This document shows, one piece after another, positions 54,584 to 64,000 of a stretch of 64,000 nt of DNA. The notes below the pieces were generated by a model. The model ran no database searches. It saw only the letters and a list, made by a program, of their open reading frames with translations, and was not told the DNA's origin. The stretch is from positions 1 to 64,000 of the forward strand of contig QPMI01000159.1 in assembly GCA_004431415.1 (NCBI GenBank), written 5' to 3'. The number at the start of each line of letters is the position of its first letter. Positions within the stretch are counted from its first letter, which is position 1. Origin of the DNA: Cyanophora paradoxa. Lineage: Eukaryota; Glaucocystophyceae; Cyanophorales; Cyanophoraceae. Position numbers and translations under genes: made by a program.

Positions 54584-55151
54584 CCTCTCGGAGATGCATC
54601 AGCTGCTTCCCATACTTTCAATGTGAATGTGTATATATGTACAGGACGAGTCAAGTCTGACCCCAGATGCCCGAGACGCTGTACATATATATGCATGTGT
54701 TATAATTACTTAACGTTCTATATGATCTAGTCGTGCCTGCCGCGAACCTCTACTTGGTCCTCTAGTACTAGTACTAGTACTAGTCGGGCCGCCGGGCTGC
54801 AGCAGCAGCTGCAGCTGCAGCTCAGCGGCTGGCCATGGTCATGCCGCGGCCGGCGCCATGATATCGATATATATATCGATATCGATGATCATGAGGGTGG
54901 GCGGCCTCATGATCATGAGGCTGCGGGCTCCGGCGCCTCCGGCCGGATCGATAATATCCGGCCTCCGGGCCTCCGGCCGCCGGGCCCGGCTGCGCATGCG
55001 TGGAGGAAGCTAGACGACTGTACCCCGCCCATTGCGCAACGCCGCAACCGCGGCAACGCCGCAACACGTCGCAACAACGCCGCAACAACGCCGCAATTTC
55101 GCCGGTTTGCTCATCAGGGAACAGCGCGACTTAGGCCACGGCCTTCCTGTA
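54584..55151. other. Spacer between the tandem paralogs
   Basis: It contains a 24-bp palindrome of GATATC/TATA words (54860-54883), a 12-bp hairpin with 8-nt loop (54885-54916), a CTAGTACTAG run (54761-54784) and repeated GCAACGCCGCAAC words (55035-55097). No exon is supported. Confidence 0.6.
54885..54916. repeat. Hairpin, 12-bp stem and 8-nt loop
   Basis: ATGATCATGAGG (54885-54896), loop GTGGGCGG, then CCTCATGATCAT (54905-54916). It directly follows a 24-bp palindrome. Confidence 0.9.
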
Positions 55152-55490
55152 GCATCAGGCTGAGCTCAACTGCAGCATCACACGCAGGTGGGAGGATCCA
55201 CGTGCACAGCTTCCTGGTGGTCGGCTTGCAGCAGCGGCAACCGACGCATCCGTCGGCACCGTCTACACGTGGGAGGTTGCAGTTTTGTGGCGTTCGGCTC
55301 ACAGCGGCGGGTGCTGGCGTCCGCACCCATGCGGCTTGACCTTTAGATGAATATGTACATTCCGAGGTTTGCTCAGGCGGCTCGGGCCTGTCGCTAGTGG
55401 ACGCGCGTGCGGCGGCTCTGGACGCCGCTGCGCATGCAGAGCAGCGCGGATTGGCAGCGCACCGCGGCAAGCACGAGACCGCAAGAAGAC

Positions 55491-57924
55491 ATGCACCAGC
55501 TGCCGAGACTTCTGAAGCGTGCGGACGGAGCGAGCCGTCGCTCTCCACGTGGGCTGTTGCTCGTTCTCGTTCCGCTCCTTCTCCTCCTCGGCCTCCCTCG
55601 CACATCAGCCGCAGGTGCGCATGCGTCGGAGCGCCTTACGCGCCACATGGCCTTGCCTGAGCGCCCTTCAGGATGCGGGCTTCTCAGTAACATGTACAAC
55701 CGGCACCTTGTCCTGCGCGACGGCGCATTCCTGCGCTTCGGCCCCGGCGGCGGGCTGAGCCTTGCGCCCACGTCATCCTTCTCCGTCTTCCTCCGCTTCC
55801 GCCTGCTCGACGCGCCGTCCGGCGAGGCGTCGGCGTACGTCCTGCGGCAAGGCTCCGGCACGGCGCCCTTCCTCTCCATTGCGATGCTGGAGCTGCGGGG
55901 GCCCGCGCTCGTCTCGGGCGGCACGGCGGCCGCCTCCGTGGCGGGAGTCGAGGCGGCCCGGTCGCTCCAGGTCAACGCCACCGTGTGGCAGAACTGGATC
56001 GGCGAGCGCCCGCCCCCGCGCGCGCCCCCCCGCAGGGCGCCCCGCTGACGCGGCCGGCAGTGACCTACGACGCCGCGACGCGGCTCCTCTCGCTCTACCA
56101 GGGCCAGGGATCCACCATCGTCGAATCCAGCTCCACCGGCGACGGCGGCGGCGGCGGCGTCGGCTTGGGCGCGCCCCGCGTGCCCGAAGTACGCGCTTCC
56201 CCGCTGCGAAGTGGTTTGATTTCGCGTCGCTGAGCGCTCGCGCCTTCGCAGTCTGCGGGCAGCGACGTGTACATCGGCCTGCCCGCGCCGTTCGGCCTCG
56301 CGCTCGATAACCTCCGGTACCCCCTCTTCCCTCGGCCCCGCCTCCTCGTCCGCGCCGCGCCGACGCCGGCGCAGGATGTGGACCGTCGCGCTCCCCGCGT
56401 CCGATGCCCGAGCGTGCGCCCCGCCCCGCCGCTCCTCGCCCGCCGGGCCCTCTCTTCCTCCTCCTTTCGCCGCTGACGGCCGCCCGTGCCAGCTTCCTCG
56501 CCGGGGGCCGCAGGGACCCCAACGAAGGGAGCCTCTCGGTGTTCTTCTGGGTGCGGGCGCCATCCCGCCCCGCCCCGCCCCGCCCCGCCCCGCCTCCTCT
56601 GAGATCTGATCGGGCCCGAAGGCGGGGGAGGGGGACCCGGGCCAGTCGTGCCGCGGGGAGCTTAGCCCGTCGGCGACGTTCTCGCAAAGCGGCGGGGGCG
56701 GCTCCTCGTGGGGCAGCGAGGTGGCCAGCATCCGCGTCAACTGGGCGCTCATGACCATCGCGGTGCTCGTCGTCGGCTCGGGCGTCCTCTTCGCGATGGG
56801 CGTCGGCGCGCGGCCCCCCGCCCCAAGCCGAGCCGAGCCAGCCCTAAGCTGATCATGAGCCCCCGGCTTCGGACGCGCAGCGTGGCGGATGCGGCAGGTG
56901 CAGGCGATGCGGCGGGCGGCGCGCGCCGCCGACTTCCTCGTCCTCTCTTCCGCCCTCCACGACATCCGCATCGTGGCCCGCCCCCTCCCCCCCCTCCCCA
57001 CCCCCCCCCCACCCCCCACCCCACCCCGCTTCCTCCCGCTCCTTCTCAGCGCGTTCGGCTCTTTGAACGAGCCCGCGCAGAACGAGGACGGGTCGGGCGC
57101 CCCCGCGGGCCCGGCGGTCGATCTCTCGCGCTTCCCCCGCATCGGCCGCGGCGCGACCGCCGACAAGTAAGCCGGCGCCGGGCCCGCCCCTCGCTCTGAG
57201 TGCTCATTGTACTTAGGGGAAGCGCCGAGCGGGCGGGGGCCGCCGACCCGCTAGGCCTAGGAGCCCGGGCCGCCGCCCAGCAGGAGTGGTGCGCTGTTCT
57301 CGCCACCGCGTCGCCTCGTACCCCCCTTCGCCTCACCGTATCATACACCCTCCGCAGCGCGATCTGCTTGGACGCTCTCTTCCCGGAGACCGAGCCCGAC
57401 CCGGCGCCCGGAGCGGGGGCCGGGGCCGGGGCCGCGGCGGAGGAAGAGGAGGCGATTCTCCTCCCCTGCTCTCACGTCTTCCACGTCTCTTGCATCGCCA
57501 GGCCCGCTCCTCTCGCTTCATTCTGTACCCCCGTGGCCCCCCCGTGACGTCACGCCGCGGCAGGTGGGTGGAGGGGCACAGCGCGTGCCCCCTCTGCAAG
57601 CGCGACCTGCGCCCCTGCGCGCCGGCGCCGGCGCCGGCGCCGGGGGCCGAGTCAGAGCTGGACGCGATGCAGCTGGAGGCGGCTCCCGTGCACCCCCTCC
57701 CGCGGGCGAGGACGGCCCCGGATCCGGAGGCAGCGTCGGCCCCGCCCCCGGATCCGCCGGCGCCCGCCGGCGTCCACGTCGCCGTCGACGTCGACGTACC
57801 CCACGTCGTTATGGTCAGCACCGAGCCCCCGCTCCCGCCTCTGGCGCTCCCGGGCCCCTCGCCCCGGCCCCGGCCCCCCTCGCGCTCCGGGGGGGCCGCC
57901 CCCGATCCCCGACCCGCCTTCTGA
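55491..57924 (+). CDS. LamG-like ectodomain, single TM, RING-H2 protein, paralog B
   Basis: Same layout as paralog A: ATG at 55491 (MHQLPRLLKRADGASRR), signal peptide GLLLVLVPLLLLLGLP, ectodomain SSFSVFLRFRLLDAPSG, VWQNWI-VTYDAATRLLSLYQ over a GC-AG intron (56002-56060), GSDVYIGLPAPFGLALDN and DPNEGSLSVFFW. The TM, VNWALMTIAVLVVGSGVLFA (56736-56795), differs from A in its first half, as does the juxtamembrane Ser/Gly segment. Cytosolic: QAMRRAARAADFLV and VDLSRFPRIGRGATADK. Donor AA/GTAAGC here overlaps TAA instead of TGA. Then QQE-CAICLDALF, LPCSHVFHVSCI and RWVEGHSACPLCKRDLRPC, with a Pro-rich tail ending TGA at 57922-57924. RING cysteines and histidines are intact, so both genes look functional. 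Confidence 0.72.
56002..56060 (+). other. GC-AG intron in paralog B
   Basis: TGGATCG/GCGAGCGCCC...CCGGCAG/TGACCTACG, at the same position as in paralog A. Confidence 0.75.
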
Positions 57925-58075
57925 CCCGCCCCCCCTCGGACCCGCTTCCCGTGTCTTCCAACGTGTACAGAACCAAGTCAACATGCACATGTCTGTACAG
58001 GCCCGGGTCCGAGATGATCGAGGCGCTGTGGCAGTACTAGCCGTGCACGCAGCCGCGGCGCGGGGCGCGCAGGGC
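57925..58075. other. Short spacer between convergent genes
   Basis: 151 bp between the TGA of paralog B and the TAA of the NADAR gene. ACATGCACATGTCTGTACAGG (57981-58001) resembles words in the 3' flank of paralog A. Confidence 0.5.
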
Positions 58076-59455
58076 TTAGCTAGGGGATAGATCCTCCGAG
58101 CCGCGCACGTTGCGCCACGCTCCGTGCGCGCCGAGGCTTCGCCCGCGGGCGGAGGCGGGGGCTGCGGCCGCGGCCGGCGCCGGCGTGCGTGCCCGAGGGT
58201 CCCGCACCGCAGCCGAAGCGCTAGCCGCGGCCGCGGCGGGGGCGGCCGCGGCCAGCTCGTCGCGGAGCTCCATGAGCACCTCCCCGAGGCGGTTGTGGCC
58301 GGAGCCGTCCCCGCCGTCCCCCCAGTAGCCGTCCGCCCCCGTCCGCTCCACCAGCCGCCTCCGCCCCGTCCCCAGCAGCTGCCACCCCGCCTATGCATAT
58401 GGCATGCTTATGATGACCGGGCGCGCTTCAAATTCAAAGGCTTTAATGGATAGGCTTAAGCTTGTGCTTTATTTCAAATTTCCACTCCGGTTCGGCTTAA
58501 GTATAAGCTATGTATCAATTTGCGCGGCTCATTCGATTCGTTTCTCGAGCTCGCACCCTGTCGCGGAGGGCGGCGTCCTGGGAGAACTTGGCCCGCACCG
58601 CCTCCCGCATCAGCGCGTCCCGCTGCGTCTGCCCGCGTCGAGATTAAACTTATCTTGTGCTCGATTTTAAACTTAAGCTTGAGAGAGGTTAAGGTCGAGG
58701 TGGCTTCATGATCCGGGTTCGAGGGCTCGGGCTTGCCTCCCAGCCCGGCCGGAGGGCGTCCGAGGAGGCCCACGCGATCTCGAGCGCGAGGCGCGCGCAG
58801 GGCGCCCGCCGCGCGCGCTCCGCCACCGCCGCCGACGGGCCGCGAGCGCCCCGCGCGTGCCGCGAGAACTTGAGGTACTGCAAGCGCGAACACGTTAATT
58901 ATCATAGTATATAATTGCAGGGGCAGGCGCGAAAACCTGATCATGATATATAGCGCGAGGATCGCCGAATTCAATGATTCGAATCGGTGAGAAAAGAGAT
59001 CTAGAGCCCGCACCTGATAAAGGTGCTCCGCAGTCGCGAAACTTCTCCCCTCGTACTGAATTGGAGCCCCTTCCTGCGAAAATCAGAGCATGCGAAAATC
59101 AGAGCATGACACTCGCGACTCGCCGTCTTCAAATTAAAATCAAGCCCTTCAGCGTCTCACATAGAAATTGGTAAACTCGAAGTACGGGTGGGCCCGGTGG
59201 TAGAAGAAGATGGTGTTCGGCGGGGGCTCCGGCGGGGGCCCCGGGTCCCGTGCCGGCGAGGGCGGCCGCCGCAGCGGGGAGGCCGGCCTCGCGGCCGAAT
59301 TCGAAGCGGCCGAAGCGGACGTCAACGTCGACGCTGTTGCCGGCGCCGGCGGCCGCGGGCGCTGGTGGCCGACGGAGACGGATCGCCCGCGAGGCTGGAC
59401 TAGTACTGCTGAAAGATTCGCGGGGGGCGCTGCAGCTGCGGCTGGGATTGAACGC
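58076..59455 (-). CDS. NADAR-domain protein (YbiA/RibX-like)
   Basis: Minus-strand exons assemble the NADAR fold: NTIFFYHRAHPYFEFTNFY (about 59215-59160), EGAPIQYEGRSFATAEHLYQ (59077-59018), YLKFSRHARG with VAERARRAPCARLALEIAW and ASSDALRPGW (about 58877-58735), TQRDALMREAVRAKFSQDAA with LRDR (about 58634-58563), and LLGTGRRRLVERTGADGYWG with DGGDGSGHNRLGEVLMELRD (about 58373-58260). The Ala-rich tail ends TAA at 58078-58076. The F-x-NF, TAEHLYQ, the DxMxxAxxAKF helix and WGDGG...N.LG...M are the family blocks in the right order. NADAR proteins hydrolyse N-glycosidic bonds in ADP-ribose or riboflavin-pathway compounds; which one here is unknown. The N-terminal exon opens at acceptor CAG before 59455, and the start codon was not found. 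Confidence 0.88.
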
Positions 59456-60444
59456 CTGCGAAAATAGAAGAATTGGTTTAAGCTCTGATGCCGGCGCCGG
59501 CCGCGGGACAACGTCAACTGCAAGCTAGGAGCGCGAGCTTGTCTGAAATGTATATAATTTAAATAAATCGCACACTCTTTAAAGCTTGACGGCGAAAAGT
59601 TACTGTGATCAGAGGCACGTGCACATCCAGAGCTCGGAATCGCCGCGGCTGGCCACGGCGAGCTCCAGACGTCGACTGGTCTTCGAATGCGCGAGCTGTT
59701 CGAATTCGCTGCCGGATACGCGAGTAAGCTCTCCCTTGTCCGCGCACGCGGCTGATCATGATGATCATGAGTCTGCACGTGCGCGCGATTCGCTTCGACT
59801 TCGGCTTGGCTCGAGCTGCGTGAGCTCGCCTCGCGCGCCGGCGAATTTAATAGAATGCGCCGGCCGTGGATGTAAGCACGTGTACGGGCCGGCTCCAGGT
59901 CTGCGAAAGGACGACCATCAATATTTTGGCCGCGCAGGGGCATTCGCAACGACGGCGCGGCGATATCTAGATTTCGATATCGCCGTGGAAGGTTGCGAGG
60001 TCAAGAAGCCCGGACCAGCGATGCGCGCCGTCGACTCCGGCCTGAACATCGTCGCGGGCTCCATGTGCCGCCTCAGAAATTCTGTGATATTAAACGAATT
60101 CGAATTGCGTTGCGAATTCTCTGGGTTCGGGTGCTCCCGGGTCTCCATCGGCACGGAAAGAGCGGGGAAGGCCTAGGGCAAAGTGCATGAGAGCTCGCGG
60201 AGGGATATCGGGGAAGTGAGAGAAGAGGCGGCCCACGGCATTCAAGAAATTTAAAGAGGAGACGGCAGTTGGGGAACTTTCGCGGCAGTTAAGAAAGAGG
60301 AGATCTCGAAATCATGGAGCTCGGAAAACAAGCTAGGCCCGGCGGTCTGAGGGATCGGAGCTCGAGCTCAAGCCAGAGTTGGTACTCCAGAATTATTCGG
60401 CCGAACAGCTGCGCAGTCGGCCAACAATCGGATCCGCTGGCGCG
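59456..60444. other. Region between the divergent NADAR and Cys/His-protein genes
   Basis: No supported exon. It should include both promoters and perhaps the NADAR first exon. TCATGATGATCATGA (59756-59770) is a near-palindrome. Confidence 0.45.
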
Positions 60445-61141
60445 ATGTGCTACAGTTTGGGCCACATTTGCGAGCGCACCGGGTGCCGTGTGAGCACGCA
60501 GCGCAAGTTCTGTTCCGTCTCCTGTGCCAACCCTGACCTGCTGAACGTCGGTGCGCGCTTTTCGCGGCTTTTCGCGATCGAAGAGCAAATTTCGCCGAGC
60601 CGAAACGTCCGACGGTCTTTACCGGGTGGCAGCGGCGCGCACGAAGGACGCGGGGCCGTGCGCTCTCCTCGGCTGCGCGAAGGCCCGCGCCTTCGACTCG
60701 TCGACGGGTCAGTTCCACCTGTTCTGCTCGCGTCAGCATGCCCTCGCGTTCAGCGGTAAGCTCCGCGCGCGATTTTAGTTTAATTTGCGAAATTGAAATT
60801 CAAATCCAACTTCGTAGCGCCGGCGCCGGCAGCGTCCGCCGTCTCTGCGCAGGCTGCAGCGCTAGCTGCTCCGGCTGTCGTAAATCTTCCGCCGGCGCTT
60901 CAAAAGGCGAAGGTGCCCACGACCTTGAATGGGGGCCGTAATTCGAAGCTCAAGGCGCTGCCCGATAAACAAACGGGTTCGTGCACTGGGCCCGCTGCTA
61001 GCGCTGTCAGATCTAGTTTAATTTATAGTCACTTCAATTCGGTTCGCAGCGGGACAGGCCGAGGGGAGCTTCCTGGTGTTCGCGATCCCATCCTCAGCAG
61101 GCTCCACGCTCAGCGGCGAGTGGTGCGGGGCAGTTCCTTAA
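60445..61141 (+). CDS. Small protein with two Cys/His (zinc-finger-like) units
   Basis: ATG at 60445. Unit 1 reads CYSLGHICERTGCRVSTQRK, FCSVSC; an intron with donor G/GTGCGCG joins in phase 1 to unit 2, GPCALLGCAKARAFDSSTGQ, FHLFCSRQHA. Both units have the pattern C-x(3-4)-GC...-F-C-S-x2-C/H, suggesting duplicated zinc-binding knuckles. A third exon (from about 60841) is Ala/Pro-rich then basic (LQKAKVPTTLNGGRNSKLKA). The last exon after TTCGCAG gives AGQAEGSFLVFAIPSSAGST, LSGEWCGAVP and TAA at 61139-61141. Family not assigned. It is divergent from the NADAR gene. Confidence 0.65.
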
Positions 61142-62507
61142 GCTTCCTTTAATTACAAAGGAAGCACATGCACAATATAAACTTTATAAAAAATTACGAG
61201 CTCGCGATCGCCGACTAGGCTAGTCGCGCGCGGCTCGAGTTGCGCGGCGATCCTTTGAACAGCAATTGCAATATTAATTTCATATCCGATGATCGTCTCT
61301 CGCGCAGGATGCCCGCCCAAATGCGGCACGTCCCCGCGCGGGTCCTGGCCCCCCTGTTTGCTGCGCGCGGTGAGCGACTGACTATAATCACCGCGAGCCT
61401 CGGAGGCACGTGAAACCTTGAAGCTCACAGCTCATCATGTTCAGGGCCGGAGGCCGGTCGGGTGCTCGAGCTCGAATCTTGAGCGTTCAGCGCGCGAGCT
61501 GCCGCGGATTCTTTCAATAAACAGAATTCGAATTTGCAATTGAAGCTATATTTTCTAAGAGCTTGACTGCATGTACGCATATCGATATCGTTAATGTGAA
61601 CGTAAGTTGCCCTTAGATCCGGGGGAAGGCGCGCGGCGGCCGCGGGAAGGGAGGGGGGGCCGGGGGGAAGGGGGGCGGGGGGGCGCCGGCGGGGTCGCAC
61701 GCGTACGAGCACGGTGTGCTAGCGCTGGAGGGCGGCTGGGGCCGAGCATAGGGAGGGGAAGGGGTGGGGGGTGGGGGATGGGGGTGGGGGGTGGGGGTGG
61801 GAGTGGGGGTGGGCGATGGAGGGTGGCGGGGGCGAGGCGCTGGATGCGCGGGCGGGGTGTGCATGCTGGAGGGCCGAGGGCGACATGTACAGGGGCATGC
61901 GCAGGGCGCTAGCGATATCGATGGGCGGTGGCGGGGGTGGCGGGGCTCTGTCCATGGCCATGCATATGGCCATGGGTGACGGCGGCCGGGGGGTACCTGT
62001 GAAGCGCTAGCTAGCTATAGGCTGGAGGGCGGCGGCGCGGGGGCGGGGTGCGCATGCTGGAGGGCGGGGGCGGGGCGCTGGAGGGCGGGGCCGGGTCGAG
62101 GCGCTGGTGCTGGAGGGCGGCGGCCACGAGCGGCGCCGGCCGGATCCGGAGGCGGGGTGCTGGAGAGCTCGCCGCGGCCGAGTACTAGTCGAGCAGCGGG
62201 GGCGGGGCGCTCGAATTAGTTTGCGGCGGCTATCGATATCGATGCATGCGCATTAAATCGAGATCTCGCTATACCACAGGGTTAGCGGCTACGAGGCCAG
62301 AGCTCGCGTCCGACGGTCTTCGAATTGGGCGTGCGCGTCGCCCGCCGGCGCGCCCTTCCTCTTGCGGTTGGCACTTTCCCTCTCCCATTGCTGCCTAGGA
62401 CCTAGGAGATGAGGGAACAACGAACGCAGCGCTAGCGCTAGCCTCGAAATTCGAAGACGGTCAGGGGTACGCCCTCAAAAACTTGGCGCGACCAAGGCCC
62501 GGTATCG
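61142..62507. other. Spacer with G-rich minisatellite
   Basis: No supported exon. 61142-61600 is mixed; 61620-62170 is strongly G-rich on the plus strand (see the repeat entry). Confidence 0.6.
61720..62165 (+). repeat. G-rich minisatellite and degenerate GCTGGAGGGC repeats
   Basis: GGGTGGGGG-type units run from 61751 to 61812. GCTGGAGGGC recurs near 61722, 61865, 62021, 62056, 62078 and 62110. The G-run spacing fits G-quadruplex formation. Confidence 0.85.
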
Positions 62508-64000
62508 ATGGCGAGCGCGGGCGTGAAGCGCGTGTCGAAGCAGCTTATTGAGGCGGAGGATGCAATTCCTTCGGAGCTCACGAAGCCCGCCTGGGGCGCC
62601 GGCGCGCGGGACGGCTTTCTGCGCGACGCGAAGGCGGCGACGACAGCGGAGGATCTGAAGAGCGCGCTTAGCTCGTTTGTCGAGGTCTGCTCTGTCCCGT
62701 CGCGTCGCGGGCCTGCCTGACGCATGTACGGGCAGCACCTGGACCACAGCGCCCTCGACAGCGCGGCGAGGAGCGATCTGCTGGCAAGCATACAGCGGAC
62801 GAGCACAGTGGAGGGCGTCGGAGAACGCATCACAGAGCTGCTGAACGCGACCCGCAGCGCTGCGGTCGCGGAGGGCGGCGTGTGCGTGTTCGCGCCCGCT
62901 CTCCCAAGCCCGCGGGAGGCTCAGCGTCTCGCGCAGGTCGAGGCGCGAATCGAGGCCGGCGGCCGGCCCCTCGGGCGTGCAGGCCGGGGTTCGCCCGGGG
63001 GCCCCCGCCGGCCCCGCCGGCCCCGAGCCGCCCCGCTGAGCGGGCGAGCGGCGCGCAGGGCCCGAACTCGAAGGCGGAAGACAGGCAAGCGGGGGACTGG
63101 TCGAGCGATGAGGGGGAGCCCGGGGGCGGCGAGGAGGACGGGGAGGAGGACGAGGACGAGGAGGACGAGGTGGACAGCCGGCGCGGGAGCGACCACGAGG
63201 AGCCGGACCTGAAGGCCTTTGGCCCCACGCTGGCCGCCAAGGACACGCGCACCGGCCGCTTCGTGCTCCCCCGCTCCGGCATCTGGGCCGCCGGCCTGAA
63301 CAAGGCGCGCGGGGCCGGGGCGGGGCCGGGGCTCGGCGACCCGCCTCCCGCCTCTCTCCACGGCTGATCGACGCGCCCCAAGCAGAACGGGCAGCTGGGG
63401 ATCGGGAGCGTGCGCTCGCAGCGGGGCCTGGCCTACGTCGCGGACCTCGACGGGCGCCGCATCGCCAGCATCGCCGCCGGCGCCTCCCACTCCATCGCCA
63501 TCACCGCCGCGTCCGCCCCTTCCTGTTCTCTTGGCCGCCCTCGCTGAGGGCGGGGCGGCAGGGGCCAGGTGTACACGTGGGGCGCCAACGCGGCGGGCCA
63601 GGCGGTGCACAGGGGCGTGCTGTACCAGCCGCGGCCCAAGGCGCCCGTGCTCCTCTCCTCGAAGCACACGCAGTTCGTCTCGGCGGCCGCCTCCGCGACC
63701 GTCTCTGTCTTTGCGTCTCTCGAGGGCGCCGCCTTCGTGTCGGGCGGGGAGGGGCCCCTGGGCGCCGCCGGGCGGCACGAGGTCAACGCGGCCGTGCCGC
63801 TGCCGCTCGGCACGCGCATCCGCTCCGTCGCCTGCGGCGCCGCCCACTTCCTCGCCCTTGCCTCCGACGGCGTCGTCTGGGCCTGGGTGCGCCCCGCCCG
63901 CCCCGCCCGCCCGCCCGCCCGCCTCGGCCCGTCCGCGCTCTTCGGCGGCCCACGCGGCGTCTCGCAGGGCTCAAACGAGTACGGGGCGTGCGGGCAGCCG
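62508..64000 (+). CDS. RCC1-repeat protein with helical N-terminus (3' end outside window)
   Basis: ATG at 62508: MASAGVKRVSKQLIEAEDAI, AWGAGARDGFLRDAKAATTA, EDLKSALSSFVE. An intron (62685-62735) joins HLDHSALDSAARSDLLASIQ and TSTVEGVGERITELLNAT. After an intron comes an acidic stretch (DEDEEDEVDSRRGSDHEEPD). RCC1 blades start with LAAKDTRTGRFVLPRSGIWA, QNGQLGIGSVRSQRGLAYVA, IASIAAGASHSIAITA, GQVYTWGANAAGQAVHRG, EGAAFVSGGEGPLGAAGRHE, IRSVACGAAHFLALASDGVV and GSNEYGACGQ at the edge. RCC1 propellers act as guanine-exchange or scaffold domains; which applies is not shown. The N-terminal W..R..F..D..A....L...L pattern recalls helical segments of chromatin proteins, but weakly. Confidence 0.85.

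Larger units (their letters stand above)
51760..54600 (+). repeat. Tandem duplication, unit 1
   Basis: Sequence from GCATCAGGCTGAGCTCAA (51761) through the 3' end of the RING gene recurs in order at 55152-57930. The copies share exons, introns and about 350 bp upstream of the start codon, but differ at scattered bases and short indels. Confidence 0.9.
55152..57930 (+). repeat. Tandem duplication, unit 2
   Basis: Second copy of the unit at 51760-54600; see that entry. Confidence 0.9.

Overview
The window is nuclear DNA of a GC-rich, intron-dense eukaryotic microbe. Evidence: reading frames are cut into short exons by mostly 40-120 bp GT-AG introns, with some GC-AG introns. Many introns carry a CGTACCCCCC-type motif and long C (or, for minus-strand genes, G) runs. 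The genes are eukaryotic (ribosomal eL21, an oxysterol-binding-related protein, F-box, RING-H2, RCC1, an eRF1 methyltransferase), and there are retroelements with poly-A tails. The frequent GC-AG introns and high GC would suit an alga such as a haptophyte, but the sequence alone does not fix the lineage.

Layout: 1-1375 (+) end of a WD40 protein; 1978-7635 (+) a CBM20 starch-binding domain joined to coiled coils and fibronectin-III-like repeats; 7636-12602 AT-richer gene-poor DNA; 12603-15071 (+) unknown protein with a low-complexity tail; 16046-17450 (-) unknown protein; 18378-19220 (-) eL21, divergent from 19506-20106 (+) secreted DUF4397 protein; 20236-21371 (+) unknown; 21482-23545 (-) ORD-only oxysterol-binding-related protein; 23741-24610 (+) N6AMT1/MTQ2-like methyltransferase; 25864-28096 (+) F-box protein; 28698-29579 (-) exon of an unknown protein; 31289-36017 a hAT-like DNA transposon with a nested retroelement; 36503-46843 (-) a very large hybrid histidine kinase with two receiver domains; 47517-49270 a second retroelement copy; 49468-51277 (-) alpha/beta hydrolase like isoprenylcysteine methylesterases; 51760-57930 a tandem duplication with two (+) genes for secreted/membrane LamG-like-TM-RING-H2 proteins; 58076-59455 (-) NADAR-domain protein; 60445-61141 (+) small Cys/His-rich protein; 62508-64000 (+) RCC1-repeat protein running off the window.

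The most unusual material is structural. (1) Receiver-domain exons as short as 6, 9, 15 and 21 nt. (2) A family of GC-AG introns that all begin GCG. (3) Introns of unrelated genes beginning with a tRNA T-arm-like GTTCGAATCC sequence. (4) A hAT-like element with a perfect 8-bp target duplication carrying a poly-A retroelement with its own 13-bp target duplication. (5) Two further copies of that retroelement, one with a paralogous empty site about 100 bp away. (6) A duplicated gene pair predicted to encode an ectodomain-TM-RING ubiquitin ligase, in which the last TM-side exon ends on a stop codon overlapping a splice donor in both copies.

Exon joins were worked out by eye from frame, splice signals and family motifs. 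Gene starts are least certain where an upstream first exon is likely; those cases are flagged.
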